Part shown: positions 36,516 through 46,401 of the stretch, in pieces | How positions within the stretch are numbered: position 1 is the stretch's first letter | How the letters are laid out: each line of letters opens with the position of its first letter | Assembly: GCA_041744575.1 (NCBI GenBank) | Contig: JBGTKP010000031.1 | Location: forward strand, 1-64,000 | Direction: 5' to 3' | Length of the DNA: 64,000 bases | Source: JTS-RE37 sp041744575 | GTDB taxonomy: Bacteria; Bacteroidota; Bacteroidia; Flavobacteriales; Flavobacteriaceae | Notes under the pieces: generated by a model | The model's database searches: none | Told to the model about the DNA's origin: nothing | What the model saw: only the letters and a program-made list of their open reading frames with translations | Translations under genes and position numbers: made by a program

Positions 36516-38332
36516 TGCTGACCGACAATGGTATCCGTAAGGGTGTTCATGAAATGGACGAGCGCTTCCTGTTCCTGCAGTGACAAGTCAAGATTGTCAA
36601 AAGGAAGGGTTTGATGCTCAAGGTCGAATCCAAGTCCGCCACCCCCACCTTTGTTGTAAAAATCCATTACCTCTTCCAGACTTTCGTACACCCCGTTGTG
36701 CATATAGGGAGCTGTGAGGCTGACATTGCGCACCGAAGGAGTTTTAAACATCCCACGATGGATCTCCTGTCTGTACCTGGTATAAAATCCCAAATCATCA
36801 TCAAGGGCGAGATTTTTATCAGTTTCAGGTACTCCGATCACTTCCCTTTCGGCATCAGTATAAAAGGGTGGTACGGTACCGCTGGTCAGCGGAATAAAGT
36901 GGCAGGTGGCACATAAGGCCTTGCCCATAAAAATATTAAACCCCTTTTTTTCCATATCCGTAAACGTGTCCACTTCGCCACGGATATTCCGGTCAAATTT
37001 GGAATTGAAACCGTTCAGGGTGGTGAGGTAGGCACTAATAGCCCTGATGACCTCCCGGTTGCTTGCGGGTATCCTGCCATAAGCATTTTTAAATAGTGCC
37101 AAATAGGTTGTATCCCTGAGAATTTCACCTGAAAATTCATGGGCATGACCCGCAAATTCCTCCTTATTTGTGAAAACCGAGGTTACCTGATCGTTGAGGT
37201 TCTCCGAGCGTCCATCCCAGAAAAAACTCCTTTGAAATCCAACATTGATTAGGGTCGGAGTGTTTCTGACCAGTGGCTCCCCCCTATTATCACTATTGAA
37301 TTTTATTCCATCTGCGTATGCCTTTTCCGGAATATGGCAGGTAGCACAGGCCATGGCTTTATTTCGGGACAAGTTGGGATCAAAAAAAAGTTTTTCACCC
37401 AGATCGATCTGAAACTGCGTAGGATCGCGGTTTGTGACCGGGGTAAAAAAATCAATATTATAAGAATTGCTCTCAAAAAAAGTAGGTGCATCAAAATTAA
37501 AGGGCTTGTCATCGGATCCTTCCCACAAATTACTTTCCTGTCGAATGGCCACCCAGGAACGCGTAATCGGATTCATATAATTCCTGATAAATGTAAATCT
37601 GTCAAAAGTTTCAAAATCAGTGTTATTCAAAACAAACTTCAAGGCCTGCCTGACTTCATTTTTAAATCTTTCATGCAATTCCCTGTGGTCTTTTGCCAAC
37701 TCAGGACCTATTGTCAGTTCAAATACTTCTACAAGGCTTTCGAGGGATACCATTACTTCCTTCAGGCCTAGTTGACTTACCGGCGTATCGAACCCGGAAA
37801 TCCCCAGACTGATGATTCGCAGTAATTGCTGATGCGTTGCCGTGAAAAAGCGTTTAGGGTTAAGTTCCCTTTTTCTGATATTCTCCTGAAGATTTACCAA
37901 AAGTCCTCGTGTCAGCCGGAGTTCTCTTTCATAGCTGGATTTCGAAACTCCGCCTTCAAAGATAGATTCTTCAATTTTTTGAAGGCCGATTGGCGCCAAC
38001 ACTCTTTCACTATCGTCGGTGAATACAGGCAACGCGGGTCCGTTTACCATGTGACCTACCTTGGGATTAAGGTAGGAGGCATAGGGTTCAGCCTTCTTAA
38101 ATGCAATACGGGTGTTAATAAAAAACGCCTTTGCTTCCGGGACATCGCTGGCAACGGTTGATAAAGAATCCAAAAACGCAATGGACGCTGTTATATTTTT
38201 CAGGTAATATGCCTGGGCTGACAACCAGTCGGGAGGGACAACTTTCCGGTGGTTCTTTTCTGGCACGAGATCGCATGACATGCACAGGCATGCAACGGTC
38301 AGTGGAATTAAAAATGTGAGGTAAGTTCTCAT
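36512..38332 (-). CDS. Di-heme cytochrome c peroxidase with an extra N-terminal domain
   Basis: 606 aa lipoprotein (signal to Cys20). Residues 300-606 are a cytochrome c peroxidase/MauG-type domain with heme motifs CATCH at 329-333 and 474-478, plus the MHNGVYESLEEVMDFYNKGG segment. Residues 25-290 are a separate helical domain without heme motifs, with TRIAFKKAEPYASYLNP near 75 and a long acidic helix; this looks like an imelysin/EfeO-like (iron-binding) region, an impression only. Standard peroxidases are about 350 aa. It lies in tandem with the PhoX-like lipoprotein gene. Confidence 0.88.
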   Translation of the reverse strand: MRTYLTFLIPLTVACLCMSCDLVPEKNHRKVVPPDWLSAQAYYLKNITASIAFLDSLSTVASDVPEAKAFFINTRIAFKKAEPYASYLNPKVGHMVNGPALPVFTDDSERVLAPIGLQKIEESIFEGGVSKSSYERELRLTRGLLVNLQENIRKRELNPKRFFTATHQQLLRIISLGISGFDTPVSQLGLKEVMVSLESLVEVFELTIGPELAKDHRELHERFKNEVRQALKFVLNNTDFETFDRFTFIRNYMNPITRSWVAIRQESNLWEGSDDKPFNFDAPTFFESNSYNIDFFTPVTNRDPTQFQIDLGEKLFFDPNLSRNKAMACATCHIPEKAYADGIKFNSDNRGEPLVRNTPTLINVGFQRSFFWDGRSENLNDQVTSVFTNKEEFAGHAHEFSGEILRDTTYLALFKNAYGRIPASNREVIRAISAYLTTLNGFNSKFDRNIRGEVDTFTDMEKKGFNIFMGKALCATCHFIPLTSGTVPPFYTDAEREVIGVPETDKNLALDDDLGFYTRYRQEIHRGMFKTPSVRNVSLTAPYMHNGVYESLEEVMDFYNKGGGGGLGFDLEHQTLPFDNLDLSLQEQEALVHFMNTLTDTIVGQH

Positions 38333-38340
38333 GGTCTCAA

Positions 38341-38374
38341 TAGAAAAAGAACCTCCGCTTCACGGGGAGGTTCT
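38341..38374 (-). terminator. Rho-independent terminator of the PhoX-like gene
   Basis: Minus strand: 9-bp stem AGAACCTCC / GGAGGTTCT with an internal loop, followed by TTTTTCTA. It separates the PhoX-like gene at 38397 from the peroxidase gene, so the two are likely transcribed separately. Confidence 0.8.
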
Positions 38375-38396
38375 GTGTAGGTGTTTATGATGGTTC

Positions 38397-39968
38397 TTAT
38401 CTCGGGAGACCCTTTAAAATGACGATCTGCCCACCCTGGTTGTCTTCAATCGCACCGGCCGCAATGGCAGTGGCATTCCGTTCAATATTGTCCCCGTCCA
38501 GATTTTTAAAATCTTCATTCTGCCAGTAATGTGGCTGTAGATTGAGCAGAAAGGTATCGTCTACTCCTATTTTATCAGAAATATCAATGAGAGCCCCAAA
38601 TTCTCCGCTAAGCTCTGTGCTTCCGGTTGGGCTGAGATCTGATCGGATAATTAATTCCAACACAACTTTGGTGTTATTCCCGTTGAGATCGGTTTGGTAG
38701 ATGGATGCCGGATGGCCTCGATCAAAAGAGTTCGGGTCCTCCTGGATATATACATAATTTTCAGTGACGCAAATATTATCCGGACTCTGCAGGAGTGGCA
38801 GATTCCCATCCGCATTGTTGGTGTCCGTATTGCCACTAACGATCTGTGTGATATTTCCGGTTAGCGGACTGTCATCATCGAGTTCCAGCTTATAAACCGT
38901 ACCCCAATCATTATATGTGCCGGTCTCAGGACCTCTTCCCGTAATAGCGACATAAACGTTTCTGGCATTTTCATCCGCCCCTTTCTGATAATCCACATCC
39001 TCTGTTCTCATGAACCCTGTGGCAAAGACTCCAATACATGCATCCTCCATTTCAGTCTGGGTCAGATCCTTTCCATTCTCAATTTCAACAAATTCAAAGG
39101 CATAGCTGACACCAAAATCCATATTCGATTCATTATAGACTGTTTCTGGCGTTACCGGCATGATGTCATCTTCATCCTCACAGGCAATTTCCTTCAGTCG
39201 CAAGACATAGATCTTTCCTGTCTCAAGGTCCGCATCTCCATCCTCTGAATAGTATAAAGTGATCTGTCCTTCAGAATCACTGGAGTCATCATCTCCGCCA
39301 ATTATTACTGTTTTACCGGAATAGGCATCTTTAGGAAGCGGTACGGCATTTTCCCAGGCAAACTCCCCAAGGGCGTCGAGGCCAAAATCAGCCGTTGGTG
39401 TCGGAGTGTCAATATAGGGATCTATTCCTTTGATGTCATAATTAAAACTTTCAGAAGCAGACAGAAATAAGTCGGAACCTCCGCCATGAATATCCGCTTC
39501 CCACATGGTGCCTGAACACTGCCTGGCAAAATCTGCAACTCCGGAATTTAACAGCCAGTCGCCCTGAGTGGGATTCAGGTTTTCATCAAAACGAATCCTT
39601 GCGATGGCATAATTGTCCTCTGCGTTGACAATATACATGAATCCATTCCCATCATTCAGGAAACCAGCACCATCCTGGGCCCCTACCAAACGGAATCCAT
39701 TCTCAAGGACATCAGTAGAACTGATAAGGGAAAATGCTTTTACATTACTAAACTCCGGCTTTATGGAGACCAATGGTTCCAAGGAGGATTTGTTTTCAAA
39801 AAAAGTGCCTTCAACTACTTCCTCCGGAACTTCCTGGCCGTTTTCAGAATCCGGGGCAGGCGTTTCATTTCGGACGATCATCTGATCTTCGGTATCGCAA
39901 CCGGAAATCAATAACCCGAGGATGGCAGTACAAAGTGGCATCAAAAGCGTTTTTCGTGTCATTTTCAT
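38397..39968 (-). CDS. DUF839/PhoX-like lipoprotein
   Basis: 523 aa from ATG 39968, chosen because it opens a lipoprotein signal (lipobox ISGC, Cys24); the open frame extends 18 codons further upstream. The body is a beta-propeller-type domain with NGFMYIVNAEDNYAIARI, TMWEADIHGGGSDLFLSASE, YFEFVEI-like acidic segments and DNICVTENYVYIQEDPNSFD near residue 410, all characteristic of the DUF839/PhoX family. It is strongly acidic. PhoX alkaline phosphatases use iron and calcium; whether this one is an active phosphatase cannot be decided here. A strong terminator follows. Confidence 0.83.
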   Translation of the reverse strand: MKMTRKTLLMPLCTAILGLLISGCDTEDQMIVRNETPAPDSENGQEVPEEVVEGTFFENKSSLEPLVSIKPEFSNVKAFSLISSTDVLENGFRLVGAQDGAGFLNDGNGFMYIVNAEDNYAIARIRFDENLNPTQGDWLLNSGVADFARQCSGTMWEADIHGGGSDLFLSASESFNYDIKGIDPYIDTPTPTADFGLDALGEFAWENAVPLPKDAYSGKTVIIGGDDDSSDSEGQITLYYSEDGDADLETGKIYVLRLKEIACEDEDDIMPVTPETVYNESNMDFGVSYAFEFVEIENGKDLTQTEMEDACIGVFATGFMRTEDVDYQKGADENARNVYVAITGRGPETGTYNDWGTVYKLELDDDSPLTGNITQIVSGNTDTNNADGNLPLLQSPDNICVTENYVYIQEDPNSFDRGHPASIYQTDLNGNNTKVVLELIIRSDLSPTGSTELSGEFGALIDISDKIGVDDTFLLNLQPHYWQNEDFKNLDGDNIERNATAIAAGAIEDNQGGQIVILKGLPR

Positions 39969-40120
39969 GGTATAACTGGATTTAGTGTTCTCTGCAAATG
40001 TATCACCTGTGAATGCCGTCACTGTTATCTCAGTTTGGTATTTGTTTTAAGAAAATATAAATGAATTGTTAAAAGGAAAGTTCCATGTAAATTTTAACCC
40101 CGGTCTAGGTTAATAAATAC

Positions 40121-40151
40121 AAAAACCCGATCACTTGGCGTGGGAATCGGG
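40121..40151 (-). terminator. Rho-independent terminator of the Gfo/Idh gene
   Basis: Minus strand: stem CCCGAT / ATCGGG with a 14-nt interior, then TTTTTG. It lies 33 bases beyond the stop of the oxidoreductase gene at 40184. Confidence 0.75.
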
Positions 40152-40183
40152 CTGGAGAAAACTGCGATATGTCGGGAAACCGG

Positions 40184-41314
40184 TTAAAGCCCCATATTTC
40201 CAAGGTCCAGAGGTACCTTGGTACTTCCTGCGGCAATCGAGCGGTAAACAGCATCCACAATGATCATATCCCTCTTGCCCATTTCTCCAGGGGCCACATT
40301 GGGCGTACCTTCCAGTATGTGCCGGGCAAAATCGTCCATCTGAAGCTTCTGCTGTCGGTCCTTTGGAAAATCCATATCACCTTCGGAGGTCGTTCCATGG
40401 AGCGGGCCGTAGTTATTGGCCGGTTCCAGTTCAAACCAACCTTCTTCGCAGGAAGCGTATAACCTGTTGGCATTGGCGTTATGGGAGGTCATCATATGAC
40501 CTATGGCACCATCTCCCAGTTCAAATTGGGCCGTAATTGTTTCGTCCGTGTTTTTAAAGTAGGCTGGCCGGGTACTGTATTCCTGTGCAGTTACGGAGAC
40601 AGGGTTCCTGCCACTGCCGTAAATAACACTTTGTATCGAATAAACTCCCATATTCATCAATGCTCCGCCTCCGGACAATTTTTTATTTAACCGCCACTGA
40701 TCCGGATTACCCCTGGACATATAAGCGGCATCTGCCGATACAAAGGTCACTTTGCCAAATGTCTTCTCGCTCACATATCTTTTGACTTCCCTGGTATAGG
40801 GTTCTGACTGAAGACGGTATCCTACACTTAGTTTTACTCCGGCATCACTGCACGCTTTGATAATAGCGTCACATTCAGAAACACTTATGGCCATGGGCTT
40901 TTCACAAATAACATGCTTTCCTGCCTTTGCTGCCCTGATACTAAAATCGGCATGCATGCTGTTGGGTAGGACAACGTATACGATATCAATATCGGGATTG
41001 GCCGCTATTTCGTCAAAGTTCTCGTATGTGTAACTGTTGTCCTTACTGATCTGATACTCACTCTGCCATTGTGATGCTTTGGCCGGAGTACCGGTAACAA
41101 TACCTGCCAAATGGCAATAGGAAGTCTCCTGAAGAGCGGGTGCCAGCTGATAGGTGCTGTAACTCCCCAATCCTACCAAGGCTATTCCCAGAGATCCTTC
41201 TTTTTTTTTGCCCGACCCCATGGCGCATGCCAGTGGCATTCCATTCAATAAGGTGATGCCCCCGATACCGGCGGACAATTTTCTGTTAAAATTTCTTCTG
41301 TTGATTTTTTTCAT
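40184..41314 (-). CDS. Exported Gfo/Idh/MocA-type oxidoreductase (copy 1)
   Basis: 376 aa, NAD(P)-dependent sugar oxidoreductase family. An N-terminal Tat-like signal (INRRNFNRKLSAGIGGITLL) suggests periplasmic location with bound cofactor, as in glucose-fructose oxidoreductase. The Rossmann motif IALVGLGSYSTYQLAP is near residue 43, the conserved CEKPMAISVSECD near 137, and the catalytic-domain segment GGGALMNMGVYSIQ near 218. It is divergent from the S10 peptidase-isomerase-dehydrogenase run and is likely part of the same sugar-processing function. Confidence 0.88.
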   Translation of the reverse strand: MKKINRRNFNRKLSAGIGGITLLNGMPLACAMGSGKKKEGSLGIALVGLGSYSTYQLAPALQETSYCHLAGIVTGTPAKASQWQSEYQISKDNSYTYENFDEIAANPDIDIVYVVLPNSMHADFSIRAAKAGKHVICEKPMAISVSECDAIIKACSDAGVKLSVGYRLQSEPYTREVKRYVSEKTFGKVTFVSADAAYMSRGNPDQWRLNKKLSGGGALMNMGVYSIQSVIYGSGRNPVSVTAQEYSTRPAYFKNTDETITAQFELGDGAIGHMMTSHNANANRLYASCEEGWFELEPANNYGPLHGTTSEGDMDFPKDRQQKLQMDDFARHILEGTPNVAPGEMGKRDMIIVDAVYRSIAAGSTKVPLDLGNMGL

Positions 41315-41462
41315 ACCAATGTCCTTTTATAACCTGTCGCGCTACCCGCTCTAAAGATAGAAAACAATCCTCACCTTGCCTCATACCGCAAATCTCATCC
41401 ATTGATCCGGCATCATTCATCTAAATTACCTATTTTTAAAACTGACTAATTCAAATACACTT

Positions 41463-42956
41463 ATGACACTGAGAACTTCCTTTATTATCCTGTTTCTTTC
41501 AATTTCTATATGCACTGCCCAAAAGCGTGAACGAACGCTCCCCATCGACACCGTAATAACCACCCAGCACAGTGTTGCGGTCAACGGTTCGACCTTTTCC
41601 TACACAGCCAGGATCGGAACACAACCTGTATGGGATGAAAATGGGAAACCTACCGCTTCTCTACATTATACGTATTATACCAGGGACGATGTTAAGGACA
41701 GGGCCTCCAGGCCTCTGTTAATTTCTTTCAACGGTGGCCCCGGTTCAGGTTCGGTTTGGATGCACCTCGCATATACGGGACCAAGGGTGCTCAACATTGA
41801 TGACGAAGGATATCCCGTACAGCCTTATGGTTCCCGGCCGAACCCGTATTCCGTTCTGGATGTTACGGACATTGTGTACGTCAATCCGGCCAATACCGGA
41901 TATTCCCGGACCATTCCGGAATCCGGTAAGGAAGTGGATAGGAGTAAATTCTTCGGGATCAATGCAGACACCAAGTACCTCGCAGAATGGCTGAATACCT
42001 TTGTAACACGAAATAACCGGTGGAGGTCCCCAAAATACATTGTCGGAGAAAGTTACGGCGGGACCCGGGTGATGGGATTATCCCTGGCGCTTCAAAATCA
42101 ACAATGGATGTATCTGAATGGGGTCATCATGGTCTCCCCTGCTGATTACAAAGTGATTCAGGAAAGCGGACCGGTAAGCAGCGCCCTGAATCTTCCCTAT
42201 TATACCGCAGCTGCCTGGCATCATAAGGCGCTTCCCCAGGCGTTGCAACAAAAGGATCTTTTGGACATCCTCCCCGAATCTGAAGAATATACGATCAACA
42301 CGCTGATCCCGGCCATCGCAAAGGGAGGCTTTATAAATGCGGATGAAAAGAATGCTGTTGCAGAAAAAATGGCGTATTACTCAGGCCTTTCCAAGCAGGA
42401 GATTTTAGACCACAACCTGGATGTGCCTACGGAGTATTTCTGGAAGGCCTTACTTCGGGAAAAAGGGGGATATAATATCGGACGCCTTGATTCGCGCTAC
42501 CTCGGAATTGACAGGCAGATATCGGGCGGAGAGCCGGATTACAGCGCAGAGCTCACTTCATGGCTGCACAGCTTCACCCCTGCCATTAACCATTATTTAC
42601 AGGAGGAACTTAATTTTAAAACAGACGTTAAATACAATATGTTTGGGCCAGTACACCCGTGGAACAACGAGGAGGATAACACCAGGGACGACCTCAGACA
42701 GGCAATGGCACAGAACCCATTCCTGAATGTACTTATCCAATCAGGATATTATGACGGCGCCACCACCTATTTTAATGCCAAATTCACCATGTGGCAGATT
42801 GATCCCAGCGGACGTCTGAAGGACCGCCTGTCTTTTAAGGGGTATCGCAGCGGTCATATGATGTATCTGAGACGCGAGGATCTCCAGCAAGCGAATAGTG
42901 ATATCCGGGATTTTATCATGCGAACCCAGGCAAACGGAAAAAGTGCCAAATATTGA
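41463..42956 (+). CDS. S10 family serine carboxypeptidase
   Basis: 497 aa secreted peptidase (signal MTLRTSFIILFLSISICTA, cut near AQ). The S10 motif FNGGPGSGSVWMHL near residues 89-102 and the nucleophile GESYGGTR with Ser197 are clear; the acid and His are probably in SGYYDGATTYF and YRSGHMMYLR near the C-terminus. The fold is alpha/beta hydrolase. Flavobacterial S10 proteins are often near transport or sugar genes. Its stop overlaps the TTG start of the next gene, so expression is coupled. Confidence 0.9.
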   Translation: MTLRTSFIILFLSISICTAQKRERTLPIDTVITTQHSVAVNGSTFSYTARIGTQPVWDENGKPTASLHYTYYTRDDVKDRASRPLLISFNGGPGSGSVWMHLAYTGPRVLNIDDEGYPVQPYGSRPNPYSVLDVTDIVYVNPANTGYSRTIPESGKEVDRSKFFGINADTKYLAEWLNTFVTRNNRWRSPKYIVGESYGGTRVMGLSLALQNQQWMYLNGVIMVSPADYKVIQESGPVSSALNLPYYTAAAWHHKALPQALQQKDLLDILPESEEYTINTLIPAIAKGGFINADEKNAVAEKMAYYSGLSKQEILDHNLDVPTEYFWKALLREKGGYNIGRLDSRYLGIDRQISGGEPDYSAELTSWLHSFTPAINHYLQEELNFKTDVKYNMFGPVHPWNNEEDNTRDDLRQAMAQNPFLNVLIQSGYYDGATTYFNAKFTMWQIDPSGRLKDRLSFKGYRSGHMMYLRREDLQQANSDIRDFIMRTQANGKSAKY

Positions 42957-43900
42957 AAAGCAGTTCTCGAAGGCGATTTATTAAGAAAACCAGTATGGCC
43001 GCGGCCGCGCTGCCTCTGATATCTCCGTTTACTCCTGCGTTCAGGTCGGATTCTGCCGATAAATTGAAGGTTCATATTTTTTCTAAACACCTGCAATTCC
43101 TGGATTACCAATCGGTTGCGGAACAGGCGGCTATCATGGGCTTTGAAGGTATTGACCTTACGGTCCGCCCGGGTGGACATGTATTACCCGGGGAGGTGGA
43201 AGAGCAATTACCAATGGCCCTGGAGGCGATTCACCGCGGCGGGTCCAAATGTAAAATTATCACTACTTCTGTAACGAATGCCAAGGATAAACAGGATGTG
43301 CAGGTGCTTACTACGGGTGCCCAAAACGGAATTGAATTATACCGCACAGACTGGTTCCACTATAAAGAAGGGGTTCGCATGCAGGACAGTTTGGAAGCGC
43401 ACCGGAAAATCGTTCGGGAACTCTCCATTTTAAGTAAACATCTTGGACTTACAGGGTGTTATGAAAACCACGCGGGACTTCTAATAGGCGCATCGCCCTG
43501 GGAAGTGCTGGCCCTGCTCGAAGGGGCGGAACAGGAATTTTTTGGAGTACAGTTTGATATAAGACATGCCTGTGTGGAAGGGGGCCTTTCATGGGAAAAT
43601 TCGGTTCGCCTCTTAAAAGACCACATAAAAAACATTACGCTCAAGGATTTTAAATGGAAAAAAATGAAGGGGCAGTGGCAGCCTGTGAATACCCCGATTG
43701 GAGAAGGACAGGTCGACTTTAAAAAATACTTTGGATTGCTTAAAAAATATGGCATAGCGGTTCCCGCGATACTGCATTTGGAATACAAGTTGGGGGGGGC
43801 TGAAAATGGGTGTACCCGGTTAAGCATTTCTCAAAAACAGGTATTTAATGCTATGGAAAAGGATCTGACTGCAATTCGCACATTATGGGCCGCTGCGTAA
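42953..43900 (+). CDS. Exported sugar phosphate isomerase/epimerase-like protein
   Basis: 315 aa TIM-barrel (AP endonuclease 2-like) with a Tat signal at the start (SRRRFIKKTSMAAAALPLI). The start is a TTG that overlaps the S10 stop codon (TTGA), the only in-frame start that includes the signal. Barrel motifs include MGFEGIDLTVRPGGHVLPGE near residue 63, CYENHAGLLIG near 169, and QFDIRHACVEGG near 200, with metal ligands expected among these His/Glu/Asp. The gene overlaps the next by 16 bases. Confidence 0.86.
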   Translation: MKSSSRRRFIKKTSMAAAALPLISPFTPAFRSDSADKLKVHIFSKHLQFLDYQSVAEQAAIMGFEGIDLTVRPGGHVLPGEVEEQLPMALEAIHRGGSKCKIITTSVTNAKDKQDVQVLTTGAQNGIELYRTDWFHYKEGVRMQDSLEAHRKIVRELSILSKHLGLTGCYENHAGLLIGASPWEVLALLEGAEQEFFGVQFDIRHACVEGGLSWENSVRLLKDHIKNITLKDFKWKKMKGQWQPVNTPIGEGQVDFKKYFGLLKKYGIAVPAILHLEYKLGGAENGCTRLSISQKQVFNAMEKDLTAIRTLWAAA

Positions 43901-45519
43901 TTAATTGCTGTTCCGTGGTACTGATTCTCGGGGCCGTGTGGTCCTGTGAAACCAAAAAATCCGATGATCAGCCGGACGGATATATCGCGCACCTCAATAT
44001 GGACTCCTACGTCATTTTGGCCTCGGAAATTGCCGCCAACCTGGAAGTGCCATGGGATATTGAGGCCGGACCCGGCAACTGGATCTGGTATACAGAACAA
44101 AAAGGCATTATTGGCAGGGTGCACGAAAAAACAGGGGAAGTACAGGAACTCACCAGGATGGAGGAGCTATATTACAGGAAATCGACCGGATTGCTCAGCA
44201 TGGCGCTCCATCCGGATTTTGAGAAACATCCTTATGTATTTGTTCATTATACCTATGCCTCCAGGGATTCGTCCATGCTGGACCGGATAGGTTCCCGGGT
44301 GATCCGTTGGCATTTTAAAAATAATTCCCTTACTGAAAAAACCACAATTCTTGACAGCATCCCGGGCAATACCTTTCACAATGGGTCGCGGATGCTCATC
44401 ACCGAGGACGGCAAGTTGTATCTGGGATGCGGGGATGCGGGGAGCACATCGGTAACCCAGGACCCTTCAGTATTGAATGGAAAAATAATACGGATCAATA
44501 CGGATGGGACCCTTCCCGCTGACAACCCATTTCCCGGAAGTCCGGTCTGGAGCATGGGACATCGGAATGTCCAGGGGATCACCATGGGAAAAGGACTACT
44601 CTACGCTTCGGAACACGGACCCAACAATGACGATGAAATAAATATAATCAAGCCAGGTGGAAATTATGGCTGGCCCGAAGTACATGGCTATTGTGATCTG
44701 GAATCCGAGACGACTTACTGCACAGATTCCCTCGTAAAGGAACCTATAAAAGCCTGGACTCCAACGATTGCCACCTCCGATTTGCTCTATTATGATCATT
44801 CTGCCATTCCGCAATGGAAGAACCATCTGATTCTGTGTTCCCTGAAAGGACAATCCATCAGACTACTCGAGCTGAACGAGGCGGGTACTGAGATCCTCAA
44901 AGAGCATATCCTATTTCAAAAGCTATTTGGTAGGATCAGAGCGATCACACAAGGCAAAGACGGATCGGTATACATTTCTACCAGCAATCGGGACTGGCAT
45001 CCGGGACACCAGCCATGGATGTATGACGACCTGCCCCTCGAACGTGGTGACAGGATCATAAAATTACGCATGGCAAGCGAAGCAGAGGAAGCAAAGTTGG
45101 CCCGGATGTCGGATCCACATGAAGTAAGGGAATCACTCAGACCCTTTGATCTTCCCACAGAAAATTTTGCTTTCAAAGTGACCGGTGAGGAATTGGTAGC
45201 AGGAGGCCAATTATATCAGACCCATTGTGCCTCTTGCCACAGACCGGATGGAAAAGGCAGTGAAGGTTTTATTCCTCCTCTCGTTAACAGTGACTGGGTA
45301 TCCGGAAGCCCCACACGACTTATTGATGTTGTACTTGGCGGCCTGAACACCGAAATATTTGTGGACGGGCATACTTACCAGGATGAGATGCCCGCTTACA
45401 GGCATTTGCAGGATCAGGAAATTGCAGATATCCTGAATTATGTAAGGGTTAGCTTCTCCAGTTCCGAAGGTTCTATCATCGCCGCTGATGTACTACACCA
45501 AAGAAAGGGATTGCCATAA
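43885..45519 (+). CDS. PQQ-type sugar dehydrogenase fused to cytochrome c, lipoprotein
   Basis: 544 aa lipoprotein (signal VVLILGAVW, lipobox Cys21). Residues 45-400 are a soluble glucose dehydrogenase-like (GSDH) beta-propeller: SMALHPDFEKHPYVFVHY, NGKIIRINTDGTLPADNPF, SEHGPNNDDEIN, GGNYGWPEV. A class I cytochrome c follows with heme motif CASCH at 448-452. It would oxidise sugars in the periplasm and pass electrons on through its own heme. Its start overlaps the end of the isomerase gene, so it is translationally coupled. Confidence 0.9.
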   Translation: MGRCVINCCSVVLILGAVWSCETKKSDDQPDGYIAHLNMDSYVILASEIAANLEVPWDIEAGPGNWIWYTEQKGIIGRVHEKTGEVQELTRMEELYYRKSTGLLSMALHPDFEKHPYVFVHYTYASRDSSMLDRIGSRVIRWHFKNNSLTEKTTILDSIPGNTFHNGSRMLITEDGKLYLGCGDAGSTSVTQDPSVLNGKIIRINTDGTLPADNPFPGSPVWSMGHRNVQGITMGKGLLYASEHGPNNDDEINIIKPGGNYGWPEVHGYCDLESETTYCTDSLVKEPIKAWTPTIATSDLLYYDHSAIPQWKNHLILCSLKGQSIRLLELNEAGTEILKEHILFQKLFGRIRAITQGKDGSVYISTSNRDWHPGHQPWMYDDLPLERGDRIIKLRMASEAEEAKLARMSDPHEVRESLRPFDLPTENFAFKVTGEELVAGGQLYQTHCASCHRPDGKGSEGFIPPLVNSDWVSGSPTRLIDVVLGGLNTEIFVDGHTYQDEMPAYRHLQDQEIADILNYVRVSFSSSEGSIIAADVLHQRKGLP

Positions 45520-45595
45520 ATTTTTTTAATTAATTTCATTTCAAAGTTGATATATTTGGGAAAACACCTGCTCACTATTCTTTATTATATTCATT

Positions 45596-46288
45596 ATGAA
45601 AATAACCAATACCGTCCTTACCGGAATTCTTATAACCTTATCAGTGCACACCGTCTCCCTGGCTCAGGATTGGGCCGACCTGAGTCATTTTCAGAAGGAG
45701 AATAATGCCCTTGAAGTACCTGGAGAGATGGATGACAGAGTTGTTTTCATGGGGAATTCGATAACTATTGGATGGTCCAGTGGACAACCCGAATTTTTTG
45801 AAGGGAAACCTTATATCAACAGAGGTATCAGTGGGCAAACCACTCCACAAATGTTACTCAGGTTTCGGCAGGATGTAATCGATCTTCAGCCCAAGGTGGT
45901 AGTCATACTTGCAGGCACCAATGATATTGCAGGAAATACGGGACCTATTAGCCTGGAACAAATCATGGACAACTTGAAATCAATGGCGGAACTGGCAAAA
46001 TCCCATAACATCGCCGTGGTTCTCTCTTCCGTACTTCCCGCAGAGGATTATGTATGGCGCCCGGGCCTGAAACCCAATGAAAAAATACCCGCCCTCAACA
46101 AAATGATACAATCCTATGCCGCTGAAGCCCGTATTGTATATCTCGACTATTTCAGTGCCCTTGTCAATGATCGCAATGGCATGGATAAGGAGTTGGCAGA
46201 AGATGGGGTCCATCCAACAAAAAAAGGATATCAACTAATGGCACCTTTGGCAGAAAAGGCCATTGCAAAGGCATTATCCGGACGTTGA
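45596..46288 (+). CDS. SGNH/GDSL-family hydrolase
   Basis: 230 aa exported esterase-like protein (signal ending HTVSLAQ). Block I is VVFMGNSITIGW near residues 49-60, with GNSI instead of GDSL, a variant common in Bacteroidetes acetyl-esterases; block II Gly in GISGQTTPQML; block III Asn in LAGTNDIAG; block V has DGVHPTKKGY with the catalytic Asp and His. It probably deacetylates carbohydrates. It lies 76 bases after the sugar dehydrogenase gene in the same direction. Confidence 0.9.
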   Translation: MKITNTVLTGILITLSVHTVSLAQDWADLSHFQKENNALEVPGEMDDRVVFMGNSITIGWSSGQPEFFEGKPYINRGISGQTTPQMLLRFRQDVIDLQPKVVVILAGTNDIAGNTGPISLEQIMDNLKSMAELAKSHNIAVVLSSVLPAEDYVWRPGLKPNEKIPALNKMIQSYAAEARIVYLDYFSALVNDRNGMDKELAEDGVHPTKKGYQLMAPLAEKAIAKALSGR

Positions 46289-46401
46289 TCGGCTTCAGGA
46301 CAATGCCATAACGAACCTGAGGAGGCCAACTCCGTGTAATTTTACCGGATGTCAGGACTTTTTATCCATTTGCCCTTCTGTATTACCCATTCCGACAGTC
46401 A

